A DNA stretch of 37,970 nucleotides from a virus, in IMG/VR virus record IMGVR_UViG_3300020156_000062, positions 1-37,970 of that record; one strand, given 5' to 3'. Under the pieces are notes generated by a model. The model saw only the letters and a list, made by a program, of their open reading frames with translations, was not told where the DNA came from and did not search any database. Of this stretch, positions 24,057-31,669 are shown in pieces. The translations under genes and the position numbers were made by a program. Within the stretch, counting starts at the first letter, position 1. Each line of letters starts with the position of its first letter.

Positions 24057-25028
24057 ATGGCATTCGACGTATCAGCCTTAGCTAACTATACGAAGGAGAA
24101 CGAAGCCCTGCTCGTTACTTCCAGTGTTTTCAATGCGAAAACGCAGAAGCTGATCCAGGCACAGGGCAACGTGCTCACCGGCGTGAAGTCTGCGGAGACG
24201 ATTAACCGGATCGACACCGACGCCGTATTCCAGACAGGCGGTACCTGCGGCTGGAACGCTTCGGGCACTACTGCTATCACGCAGCGCGTACTGACCGTGG
24301 GTAAGATCAAAGTGCAGGAGGCGCTTTGCCCTAAAACGCTGGAAAGCAAATACACGCAAAAAGCGCTGGCGATCGGTAGTAAGTACGAAAAAATCCCCTT
24401 CGAGGAAGAGTACACTGACAAAAAAGCTGCGCGTATTGCGGCTCAACTGGAGGTTGCCATCTGGCAGGGGGATACCAACAGCGGGAACGGCAACCTGAAC
24501 AAGTTCGACGGCCTGATCAAGATCATCGACCAGGCATCCGGCTCCGTGGTGCACGCCAACAGCGCCACCTATATGAGTGGCGCGCCTTACGGTTCTGGTA
24601 CCGTGATCGCAGGGGACGTTGCCCTGGCAATCGCTGATGGCATGTATGCCGCCATCCCCAACAATATCATCGACAAAGATGACGTCGTGATCTTCTGCGG
24701 ATGGGACTTTTTCAAAGCATACATCCTGGCGCTGAAGTACAAAAACCTGTACCACTATTCACAGGAGGACGACCAGTCCGGAGAGCTGACCATCCCCGGC
24801 ACCAACTACAAGCTGGTCGCTGTGCAGGGGCTCACTGGTACCAAACGCCTGTTCGCATTGCGGATGTCCAACATCTTCCTCGGCACTGACATGCTGAACG
24901 AGGAAGAAAAATGGGAAATCTTCTTCGCGAAAGAAGCTGACGAGGTTCGCTTCTCCGCAGAGTGGAAACTTGGCGTGCAGGTAGCTTTCCCCGACGAAAT
25001 CGTGGAGTTCTCCCTGGGCGCAGAATAA
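24057..25028 (+). CDS. Major capsid protein (HK97-like, 323 aa)
   Basis: A 323-residue protein with the usual look of Bacteroidetes phage capsids. Segments include FDVSALANYTKENEALLVTS, TGGTCGWNASGTTAITQRVL and KTLESKYTQKAL, then DDVVIFCGWDFFKAYILALK and a C-terminal EIFFAKEADEVRFSAEWKLG that suits the P-domain. Strong A-rich leader (24026-24056), no clear Shine-Dalgarno site, as usual for highly expressed Bacteroidetes genes. A perfect terminator hairpin follows, which would keep capsid expression high and separate from downstream genes. The HK97 fold is inferred. Confidence 0.85.
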   Translation: MAFDVSALANYTKENEALLVTSSVFNAKTQKLIQAQGNVLTGVKSAETINRIDTDAVFQTGGTCGWNASGTTAITQRVLTVGKIKVQEALCPKTLESKYTQKALAIGSKYEKIPFEEEYTDKKAARIAAQLEVAIWQGDTNSGNGNLNKFDGLIKIIDQASGSVVHANSATYMSGAPYGSGTVIAGDVALAIADGMYAAIPNNIIDKDDVVIFCGWDFFKAYILALKYKNLYHYSQEDDQSGELTIPGTNYKLVAVQGLTGTKRLFALRMSNIFLGTDMLNEEEKWEIFFAKEADEVRFSAEWKLGVQVAFPDEIVEFSLGAE

Positions 25029-25034
25029 CATATC

Positions 25035-25060
25035 GGGCCGGTCAACTGCCGGCCCTTTCT
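25035..25060 (+). terminator. Rho-independent terminator after capsid gene
   Basis: Perfect 7-bp GC stem GGGCCGG (25035-25041) with CCGGCCC (25049-25055), 7-base loop, then TTTCT. It follows the capsid stop by 6 bp and precedes the next gene by 22 bp. The T-run is short, so it may only attenuate. Confidence 0.8.
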
Positions 25061-25082
25061 ATAACTTTTTAAATCCAACACC

Positions 25083-25604
25083 ATGCCCTGCAACCTTACG
25101 CAGAACATGATCATCGATTGCCGGGATAGCATCGGCGGCTTGAAGGAAGTGCTTTTCATTGAATTTGAAAATGTGGAAGCAATCACTGAAGCGTCAGGCG
25201 TGGTAACGGCGGTTACTGTTGCGACCGGCAAGCAATTCCGTAGGTACCAGGTGCCGAAGGAAACTTCTTTCTGGACGCAAACCCTCAACAGCAACGTGCA
25301 GAACGGATCCTTGTTCTACCAACAGGAACTTACCGTAGTCGTGAACAAGATGCAAGCAAACACTCGTAACGAGCTGTCCTTGCTTGCCATGAACCGTCTT
25401 ATCGCCATTGTACTTGACCGTAACGATAAATACTGGCTGCTCGGACGCGAAAACGCTCTGGATGCAACCGCAGGCGAGGACGGCAGCGGTACGGCCACTG
25501 GCGACCGTAACGGGTTTAGCCGCACGTTCACGGCGATGGAGCGCACAATGGCGTTCGAAGTTCAATCCGGTATCATAGAAACCCTGCTTTCCCCAGCGGC
25601 ATAA
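25083..25604 (+). CDS. Putative major tail tube or head-associated structural protein (173 aa)
   Basis: The protein starts PCNLTQNMIIDCRDSIGGLK and contains EVLFIEFENVEAITEASGV, FRRYQVPKETSFWTQTLNSN and ELTVVVNKMQANTRNELSLL. Related proteins that I recall from Bacteroidetes phages follow the capsid gene and are often labelled hypothetical or tail tube. The beta-rich N-terminus and the two-domain look fit a tail tube. It could also be a capsid decoration protein. Own leader after the capsid terminator, and its own terminator at 25624-25652. Confidence 0.6.
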   Translation: MPCNLTQNMIIDCRDSIGGLKEVLFIEFENVEAITEASGVVTAVTVATGKQFRRYQVPKETSFWTQTLNSNVQNGSLFYQQELTVVVNKMQANTRNELSLLAMNRLIAIVLDRNDKYWLLGRENALDATAGEDGSGTATGDRNGFSRTFTAMERTMAFEVQSGIIETLLSPAA

Positions 25605-25623
25605 CTATCATATCCAACAGCGC

Positions 25624-25652
25624 AAAGGCCCGGTTCACACTGGGCCTTTTTT
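25624..25652 (+). terminator. Strong rho-independent terminator
   Basis: Stem AAAGGCCC (25624-25631) with GGGCCTTT (25642-25649), 10-base loop, and TTTTTT to 25652. It ends the capsid/tail-tube transcription unit and is followed after 13 bp by motif copy D. Confidence 0.92.
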
Positions 25653-25665
25653 ATAGAAAAATTTT

Positions 25666-25697
25666 CACAAAAAATCGGACTTCGTTCCTTATAGGTG
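25666..25697 (+). promoter_or_regulatory. Repeated late-gene motif, copy D
   Basis: The copy reads CACAAAAAATCGGACTTCG, then TTCCTTATAGGTG. It follows the terminator at 25624-25652 and precedes the ATG at 25701 by only 12 bases from the TTCC block. The spacing matches copy B. If it is a promoter, the message would be nearly leaderless. Confidence 0.55.
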
Positions 25698-25700
25698 TGT

Positions 25701-26045
25701 ATGATCTTAATCCAGCGAGGCGAAACGGCAAACGTGATCGTGACAGCAACTGAAAAAGCGGTACTGACGCCCACACGATTCACAATCACATTCACTCATG
25801 ACCTGACGAAGGACACAGTGGTGTATGTGGACGCGCAAGATGTTAGCCCCTCCCCGGAGCGATACAACGAGTTTGTGCTGAATCTCCAGGATTTCGACGA
25901 TTTGGATAACGGTTTTTATTCATACGAAGTGCGCGACCAGGAAAACAATCTGCTGGAGGCAGGTAAAATGAAACTGGAGGGGGTGAAAACGTCGCCAGTG
26001 CAATATCAGGACACACCAATCAATTATAAGACGTATGGAGAGTAA
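25701..26045 (+). CDS. Small structural protein before the portal (114 aa)
   Basis: I start at ATG 25701 because it lies right after motif D; GTG 25695 is possible. The beta-rich sequence (ILIQRGETANVIVTATEKAV, then FTITFTHDLTKDTVVYVDA and FDDLDNGFYSYEVRDQ) looks like an Ig-like or fiber-adaptor fold. It overlaps the portal gene by 11 bp. Similar small proteins sit next to portals in Bacteroidetes phages. Role unknown; likely a minor head or neck component. Confidence 0.65.
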   Translation: MILIQRGETANVIVTATEKAVLTPTRFTITFTHDLTKDTVVYVDAQDVSPSPERYNEFVLNLQDFDDLDNGFYSYEVRDQENNLLEAGKMKLEGVKTSPVQYQDTPINYKTYGE

Positions 26046-27891
26046 GGAGTTGGGCAACGGTATTGTGATGTTGCAGTTTGAGGACGCAGCGCAGCCGGTC
26101 TTTGTTGAGAAGAAGGGCAAACCCTACATCTATTACGGTGAAAAGAACGACTATCCGCAATACCTCCTTTATCTCTACAACAATTCCGCGAAGCATAGCG
26201 CTATCATCAACGGGAAAGTGGACTACGTGTGCGGCAAGGGGTGGGTTGCTGAGGATGAAACAAACTCCCTGGCGCAGACTTTCATCAAACAAGCCAACGC
26301 CAAAGGGGAAAGCCTTAATGAGGTGACCGATAAAGTGGCACTGGATCTTGAGATATTCAACGGTGCGTACCTACAAGTCGTATGGAACCGGATAGGCGGC
26401 ATTGCAAGCGTATATCACGTAGATTATTCGTCAGTTCGTAGTAATGTCGACAACTCCCGCTTTTTCGTAGCGGATGACTGGGTGATATACAACCCCGATG
26501 GTACTTATAAAATGAACAATCGGGTAGAGCCGAAGGAGTTTGCGGCGTTCAACCCCTCCGCGCGTAAGGGCACGCAGATCCTTTACGTAAAAAAATACCA
26601 TCCGGGCATCGACATATACACCCTCCCGACCTATCGCGGCAGCATTACGTGGATTGAGGTAGATATTGAGATAGGTAATTACCACCTAAACAATGTGAAG
26701 GGGGGCTTTTTCGCCAATAAGCTGATCAATTTCAATAACGGTAAGCCAACACCGGAGGAGCAAGAGAAGATTGAGAAGCTTTTTGATAAAAAATTCGGTG
26801 GTGTCCGAGGGCGGAAGTACATGCTGGCCTTCAACGCCGATAGTTCAAAGGCGACATCGGTTGTAGACCTGTCCATTTCTGAATCTGACAAGCTATTTGA
26901 CCAGCTGAACAAGACTACACAGCAGGAGATTTTCACGGGGCATCGTATCACCAGCCCTATGTTATTCGGTATAAAGACAGAAGGGCAGCTCGGGGGGCGT
27001 ACAGAAATCCGCGAAGCATCAGAGCTTTTCCAGAATACCTACGTAAACGGGCGGCAACAATGGCTGGAGAAGGTTTTTAACATGCTGGCCCGGTATAAAG
27101 GTGTTGACACGCCATTAACCATCCAGCGGACGGAGCCTATCGCGTTCGAATTTAGCGAAGCTGTACTGTCCGAGATCATGACAAAAGATGAAATACGTGA
27201 GAAGGTCGGTTTGGCTCCGTTGGTGCCACCTGCTCAACCTTCCGTGTCCTCTACTTCACAGTTCAGCGCGCAAGAGGACGCCCGCGACGTAGAGGTATTT
27301 GCCTCTTATGGAGTTTCGCGTAGCAGCGTCAAGGTAGTGAGGTCAAAGAAAGTAATGTTTACATCCGACGAGGATGAGCAATTACATTTTGCGGCAGAGG
27401 CGGATGACCTGTCAAAGCTCCAGGCGAAAGTGCTCGACTTGCTCATAAAAGACCCGCGCGCGACTCCTGAAGTTATTGCTAAAGCGCTGGTGGTAAAGGT
27501 AAGCGATGTAAGAACGGCGATTACTGCGCTGGAGGACATGGAGCTGATAAAACCAAAGGAGGTCACTTGGCAGGACGAAACGGTGATCGAAAGAAAGCCG
27601 GTTAAAGACGCAGCAAAGATCATCAGCGAACAGCAGCCGGAAACACGAAGCATAGAAGTGCTTTACTCTTACGAGGGGCCGAAAGACGATAAAAACAGGC
27701 CGTTCTGTGCTAAGATGCTGGAGCTGGACCGACTGTATAGCCGTAAAGAGATCGAACAGATATCGAATAGGTTGGGGTATTCGGTGTGGACGCGGCGCGG
27801 CGGGTGGTATACGATACCCGGGACGAACGAGCACAGGCCATACTGCCGTCATTCCTGGATGAGTAACGTGGTTGTAAAGAAAAGGCGATGA
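26035..27891 (+). CDS. Portal protein with C-terminal winged-helix and MuF-like extension
   Basis: A 618-residue protein. Residues ~1-400 have the character of a Bacteroidetes phage portal: YIYYGEKNDYPQYLLYLYNN, HSAIINGKVDYVCGKGW, EIGNYHLNNVKGGFFANKL, and TTQQEIFTGHRITSPMLFG with the clip/stem helix after it. After a low-complexity linker (~400-455) comes a compact winged-helix-like unit (LSKLQAKVLDLLIKDPRATP to MELIKPKEV, ~459-505). The last ~80 residues (from ~539) have EGPKDDKNRPFCAKMLELDR, LGYSVWTRRGGWY and YCRHSWMS, similar to the C-terminal domain of MuF-type head morphogenesis proteins. The portal forms the DNA channel. The extra domains are unusual; see findings. Confidence 0.82.
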   Translation: MESKELGNGIVMLQFEDAAQPVFVEKKGKPYIYYGEKNDYPQYLLYLYNNSAKHSAIINGKVDYVCGKGWVAEDETNSLAQTFIKQANAKGESLNEVTDKVALDLEIFNGAYLQVVWNRIGGIASVYHVDYSSVRSNVDNSRFFVADDWVIYNPDGTYKMNNRVEPKEFAAFNPSARKGTQILYVKKYHPGIDIYTLPTYRGSITWIEVDIEIGNYHLNNVKGGFFANKLINFNNGKPTPEEQEKIEKLFDKKFGGVRGRKYMLAFNADSSKATSVVDLSISESDKLFDQLNKTTQQEIFTGHRITSPMLFGIKTEGQLGGRTEIREASELFQNTYVNGRQQWLEKVFNMLARYKGVDTPLTIQRTEPIAFEFSEAVLSEIMTKDEIREKVGLAPLVPPAQPSVSSTSQFSAQEDARDVEVFASYGVSRSSVKVVRSKKVMFTSDEDEQLHFAAEADDLSKLQAKVLDLLIKDPRATPEVIAKALVVKVSDVRTAITALEDMELIKPKEVTWQDETVIERKPVKDAAKIISEQQPETRSIEVLYSYEGPKDDKNRPFCAKMLELDRLYSRKEIEQISNRLGYSVWTRRGGWYTIPGTNEHRPYCRHSWMSNVVVKKRR

Positions 27892-28469
27892 GCAAGAACA
27901 TACTTTTCATATCAGAGCAAAAGCTGAAGGACAGCAGCTTTCTTTCGGATAACGTGGATCCGAAGCAGTTGCTACCGACGGTGAAAGCCGTGCAAGATCG
28001 GTACATCCTGCCCATGCTCGGCACTGGGCTGTACAACAAGTTGCAGCAGCTGGTAGACAGCGGTACAGTTCCCGCTGGCCCATACAAAGTTTTGTTAGAC
28101 GACTACCTGACGGACGCCCTTGTCTGGTACACGTTGGGAGAAATGCCCATGCCGCTGGTGTACAAGATGGTAAATAAAGGAGTAGTAACGCGAACCGGAG
28201 AGACGATGCAAGTTGCTTCCTTCCAAGATGCACAGTCCGTTATGAACTACTGCCGCGACTACGCAAAATTCTACGCTCAGCGTGTGATTGATTACCTCTG
28301 TGCTCATTCCGAGGATTATCCGGAGTATATAAACCCTGGTAGCACTTCTGATACTATCCACCCTGACCGTACGCAGTACGACTGCGGCATTTATTTAGGA
28401 CAAGGGCACTGTGACGACGGACGGACGATGGAGGAAAAGTATCAGGGAAACAGTTACCGATTACCGTAA
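27888..28469 (+). CDS. Head-tail connector/adaptor-like protein (193 aa)
   Basis: A helical protein that overlaps the portal stop (ATGA). The part LLPTVKAVQDRYILPMLGTG, followed by YNKLQQLVDSGTVPAGPYKV and LDDYLTDALVWYTLGEM, is familiar in a family of small proteins encoded after portals in Bacteroidetes phages (I believe DUF6712-like), assumed to be head-tail adaptors. The C-terminal half has INPGSTSDTIHPDRTQYDCG. The adaptor role is inferred from position. Confidence 0.7.
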   Translation: MSKNILFISEQKLKDSSFLSDNVDPKQLLPTVKAVQDRYILPMLGTGLYNKLQQLVDSGTVPAGPYKVLLDDYLTDALVWYTLGEMPMPLVYKMVNKGVVTRTGETMQVASFQDAQSVMNYCRDYAKFYAQRVIDYLCAHSEDYPEYINPGSTSDTIHPDRTQYDCGIYLGQGHCDDGRTMEEKYQGNSYRLP

Positions 28470-28481
28470 ACCATTATAACA

Positions 28482-28589
28482 ATGGCATATAAGAAGAACG
28501 AGAAAAAACTACTGACATACTTAAAAAAGACAGGCCGTGACGTTAAACCAACTGGTAAACCTGCTAAGAAAGTTCGCAAGCGATCATAA
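28482..28589 (+). CDS. Tiny highly basic protein (35 aa)
   Basis: A 35-residue frame (AYKKNEKKLLTYLKKTGRDV, then KPTGKPAKKVRKRS) with about one third Lys or Arg. It starts 12 bp after the connector gene and overlaps the next frame by 53 bp. Small basic proteins near head genes may bind packaged DNA, but random Lys-rich translation is also possible. No family known to me. Confidence 0.4.
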   Translation: MAYKKNEKKLLTYLKKTGRDVKPTGKPAKKVRKRS

Positions 28590-28968
28590 GCAGCTCAATG
28601 ACTTCGGACAAGGTGACCTTGCAGAGATCTCAGCGAGCACTGACCAGAAGTACCCGCTGATGTGGGTATACTTCGATACCACCAATTACCGGGCCAACGA
28701 ACAGGTATACCCCTTTCGCATTATCCTGATGGACCTGATATACCAGGATAAGTCAAATGAACTGGAGGTGCAAAGTGACATGCTGCAAGTAGCGCAAGAC
28801 CTGTGTGCATTCATGATTGATAACCCTGATTTCGACTTCATGGCAAACAAGGATGTTCCCATGAGATTTTTTACAGACCGTTTCACAGACCTGGTGGCTG
28901 GTATTGATATGACCTTAACCGTCCGTGATCCAAAACCTTTAGACCGATGCGTTATACCTGGACTTTGA
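28537..28968 (+). CDS. Neck/tail-completion-like protein (143 aa, GTG start)
   Basis: Begins with GTG 28537 (MTLNQLVNLLRKFASDHKQL). The middle shows DQKYPLMWVYFDTTNYRAN and YPFRIILMDLIYQDKSNELE, then a helix with MLQVAQDLCAFMIDN. The mixture of helix and strands and its place after the connector suit a tail terminator or neck protein. The GTG is supported by homologous-looking starts of similar proteins that I recall (MTLNQLLxQ). The 3' end overlaps the spike gene by 22 bp. Confidence 0.68.
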   Translation: MTLNQLVNLLRKFASDHKQLNDFGQGDLAEISASTDQKYPLMWVYFDTTNYRANEQVYPFRIILMDLIYQDKSNELEVQSDMLQVAQDLCAFMIDNPDFDFMANKDVPMRFFTDRFTDLVAGIDMTLTVRDPKPLDRCVIPGL

Positions 28969-31127
28969 TTTTTACTATTTTTTGTTTTGCGGCTTCAGCG
29001 CAATGGCGACCTTTGCAGCCTTATTTCATGAGGTATTACGGGCTTCGAGCGGATAGTGCGATACAGATACCTCGGGACACTATAGGTCCTGCGGCGGATT
29101 CGGCGCTACTAGGCTATAAAAGCAGGCAATTGTGGTACAAGACCGATACCGGCTGGGTTCAAGTGGTGAGTAGCCGTTATACAGACAGTATATACTTCGA
29201 TGGATATCAACAGAGCTATAACAAGTATCACGCAGCAGAGGGGATACTAATCTCGTTAAATGGGGATACAGTTATTAATATATTCCGGTTGGACAGCGCA
29301 TTTACTCATGCTGGCGGGAAAGGTCAGATCGTGAAAAGATTGAGTTATGACAATGGTCTTTCATGGACAGTTCCGGAAGTTATATACGACAGTCAATATG
29401 ATGATCGTAACATCAGTGCGGGAAAGACCATATCGGGGCGAATTGTGGTAATATTCAGAAGGTACAACGGCACTACAGTTAGCGGCAACAACATAGATCA
29501 AGGACGGATCTACTCCGATGACGGCGGTATTACATGGTCGGCTTACTCCACAATATCCAGCTTGCTCACTAATCCGGCGCCCTTCGGTAATATCGTAATG
29601 GGTGGCGATGGAGCGTATTATAGCAACTTTTATGTGTTGGGGCGTTCCAGGTTAATCAGGTCAATAGACGGAGATTCGTGGACTGAGACAACAGATATAT
29701 TTAATTTTACGGACACGCGAATACCGAGTGAAACCGTGCTGGCATCCGCAGGCGGTAATAACCTGATCGCCTTATCCCGTGACGACAGTAGCCCCGATAG
29801 TAGCTACTTCCAGCACGTGTCTATAGATAATGGCGTTACCTGGTCATACTCTGGGCGCACCAACATGAACAGCGGTCTACGCTATGTGAATAACGAACCT
29901 CCAGCTATACTCTATGACACAGCCAGACAGCTTTTGATCGCTATCTCCACCTCTCGAAATCACACAGTGAATGCTCCTTATACGGTGAAGGAGGATAGTA
30001 TGTTTGTATATTTGAATCATCCGTCTGACGTATTATCCAACCCCACAGGATGGAGTAAAAAGATAGTGATAGGGCGTCCTGCGCCCTCAACGCCCACGTT
30101 ATATGGGTATCCAAACCTATGCCGGGTGGGTTCTGGCAACTATCTCGGCATAGTTACAGAACTGGGATTTACTGGCTATTCAGCATCTGATAGATGGGGC
30201 GAAGAATTCGCAGCACTTTTTCAATTCGATTTGAACGTTGATCAGAGCGTACTGCCAGGCGCATCTCGATACAGTAACACGGTTGCGGCTATGAATCCAA
30301 TAACTGGTCGATTTGACTATAGAACAGACCGCGTACTATTTGGGGATGGTGCCGACAGTATATCATTCTTCCGGCGTAACAGCACCATGAAGCTTGGCGG
30401 CATGGCCGCTGACCCTAACAGAGAAGTCCTTTCAATAGTCAACGGAAGTGGATCACCTATTTTCCGCGCCAACACAAATGGACAGGTAAACATTGGTTTC
30501 CCCTCCCCAGCATCTCTCGGGGCTAATACTAATATTAGAGGGGAAGTTCGTTTTTTTTCCAGTTCAACAGGATTGGAAACGATCCGCCTCACCGGCACAG
30601 GTCGAATCGGTATTGGCAATGATCCAGCCTACCCCTTGCACGTTACAGGGGTTGCTGCATTGGGCAACACATCGAGAGTTATAGGGACTGGAATCGGCGC
30701 GGCTAACACTGCTATGCTATACTTCACGCAATCAGACGGCACAACAAGGATGGGGTACTTCGGTGATGGAAGTGGATCTACTTCAGACATTAATATTGTG
30801 GCTGATCTTGGAGAGCTTACTCTGAGCGCTGCCAACGGCATCAGAGCCAGCCGCGTCCTTCACAAGCCTATTATAGCCCCATCCGGCAACTTAACATTGG
30901 ATGCTACACATTCTACAGTGAGGGTGACAAACTCTACGCATGTCATAACGTTGCCCGCAGCCAGTACGTGTGTTGGGCGCGTATACACGCTAATTAATTA
31001 TAACACCGGAGGCAACGTGACAATCAGTAGCGTGAACCGTGACGGATCTGCGACGACATCACTCCCTAATAATGCAAAGTGGGTTGTGCAGAGCGACGGG
31101 ACTAACTGGTATGTAATTCAAGATTAA
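28947..31127 (+). CDS. Sialidase-like BNR-repeat tail spike with signal peptide
   Basis: A 726-residue protein. The N-terminus is a signal peptide (RYTWTLIFTIFCFAASAQ, cleavage after Gln or Ala near residue 18-20). The central part has at least three BNR/Asp-box motifs of SxDxGxTW type: SYDNGLSW at ~133, YSDDGGITW at ~189 and SIDNGVTW at ~292. Those repeats occur in sialidase-like beta-propellers. No full set of sialidase catalytic Arg and Tyr was identified. The C-terminal ~120 residues (SGNLTLDATHSTVRVTNSTH, then ITLPAASTCVGRVYTLINYN) match Bacteroidetes fiber tips. Likely a host-glycan-binding or -cleaving spike. A signal peptide on a virion protein is odd. Confidence 0.75.
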   Translation: MRYTWTLIFTIFCFAASAQWRPLQPYFMRYYGLRADSAIQIPRDTIGPAADSALLGYKSRQLWYKTDTGWVQVVSSRYTDSIYFDGYQQSYNKYHAAEGILISLNGDTVINIFRLDSAFTHAGGKGQIVKRLSYDNGLSWTVPEVIYDSQYDDRNISAGKTISGRIVVIFRRYNGTTVSGNNIDQGRIYSDDGGITWSAYSTISSLLTNPAPFGNIVMGGDGAYYSNFYVLGRSRLIRSIDGDSWTETTDIFNFTDTRIPSETVLASAGGNNLIALSRDDSSPDSSYFQHVSIDNGVTWSYSGRTNMNSGLRYVNNEPPAILYDTARQLLIAISTSRNHTVNAPYTVKEDSMFVYLNHPSDVLSNPTGWSKKIVIGRPAPSTPTLYGYPNLCRVGSGNYLGIVTELGFTGYSASDRWGEEFAALFQFDLNVDQSVLPGASRYSNTVAAMNPITGRFDYRTDRVLFGDGADSISFFRRNSTMKLGGMAADPNREVLSIVNGSGSPIFRANTNGQVNIGFPSPASLGANTNIRGEVRFFSSSTGLETIRLTGTGRIGIGNDPAYPLHVTGVAALGNTSRVIGTGIGAANTAMLYFTQSDGTTRMGYFGDGSGSTSDINIVADLGELTLSAANGIRASRVLHKPIIAPSGNLTLDATHSTVRVTNSTHVITLPAASTCVGRVYTLINYNTGGNVTISSVNRDGSATTSLPNNAKWVVQSDGTNWYVIQD

Positions 31128-31137
31128 AACACCAACT

Positions 31138-31407
31138 ATGGAAAAACTGACACTACTAAAAGAACTGTTGCGCAGGCTGAGCACTGAAAGCCCGGACTTT
31201 TTCAAGAAGATAAAAAACTACTCCCTCTACGTTGCAATCCTTATAGGTGTTGCACTTGCTGGCGAGTGGCTGGAAATATACGTGCTGCCAGGTAAGTTAT
31301 CGTCCGTATTATGGGCAGTGCTTACGTACTTCCTTGGTACCGGCACTACGGCTGCATTGCCAACGAAGAACCCGGAAGATCTGACTGAATCGAAATACAA
31401 GCTGTAG
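31138..31407 (+). CDS. Putative holin (89 aa)
   Basis: A small protein with a charged N-terminal helix (MEKLTLLKELLRRLSTE), two hydrophobic segments (YSLYVAILIGVALAGEWLEI at ~28-47 and VLWAVLTYFLGTGTTAALP at ~57-75), and a polar C-terminus. Size, two membrane segments and position two genes before an endolysin are those of a class II-like holin. It is not assigned to a named family. It would permeabilise the inner membrane and release the endolysin at the end of infection. Confidence 0.7.
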   Translation: MEKLTLLKELLRRLSTESPDFFKKIKNYSLYVAILIGVALAGEWLEIYVLPGKLSSVLWAVLTYFLGTGTTAALPTKNPEDLTESKYKL

Positions 31408-31411
31408 CAGA

Positions 31412-31669
31412 ATGGATATAAGGAACATAAGAATGAACCTGATACAGGTCGCCGTGCTGGTTATCCAGACTGTTACGGTGGTGTGGATCGTTGGCAAGCG
31501 TGACGGTAAACTGGACAACGTGGCCGATTCCACAGCTCGGATAGAACGCAATCAGGAGAGAGAGGCGGCGGATAATAAGATATGGAAAGCAAAGATTGAG
31601 GCTGATCTGGCTGATCTGAAGGTACGTACAGCGCTGTTGGAAGCGCGGATAAACAACTATGTAAAATGA
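31412..31669 (+). CDS. Small membrane-anchored coiled-coil protein, possible i-spanin or antiholin
   Basis: An 85-residue protein with one N-terminal transmembrane helix (MNLIQVAVLVIQTVTVVWIV, ~8-27) and a long charged helix (KLDNVADSTARIERNQERE, AKIEADLADLKVRTALLEAR). This topology is that of an inner-membrane spanin (Rz-like) or an antiholin. It starts 5 bp after the holin gene and overlaps the following lipoprotein gene by 4 bp (ATGA). Because the next gene looks like a unimolecular spanin by itself, a holin-regulator role is also possible. Confidence 0.65.
   Translation: MDIRNIRMNLIQVAVLVIQTVTVVWIVGKRDGKLDNVADSTARIERNQEREAADNKIWKAKIEADLADLKVRTALLEARINNYVK

Noticed and set aside
31233-31256. 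TCCTTATAGGTGTTG similar to motif copy D
   Set aside because: It lacks the ACAAA block at the right distance and is inside the holin gene; counted as chance similarity.
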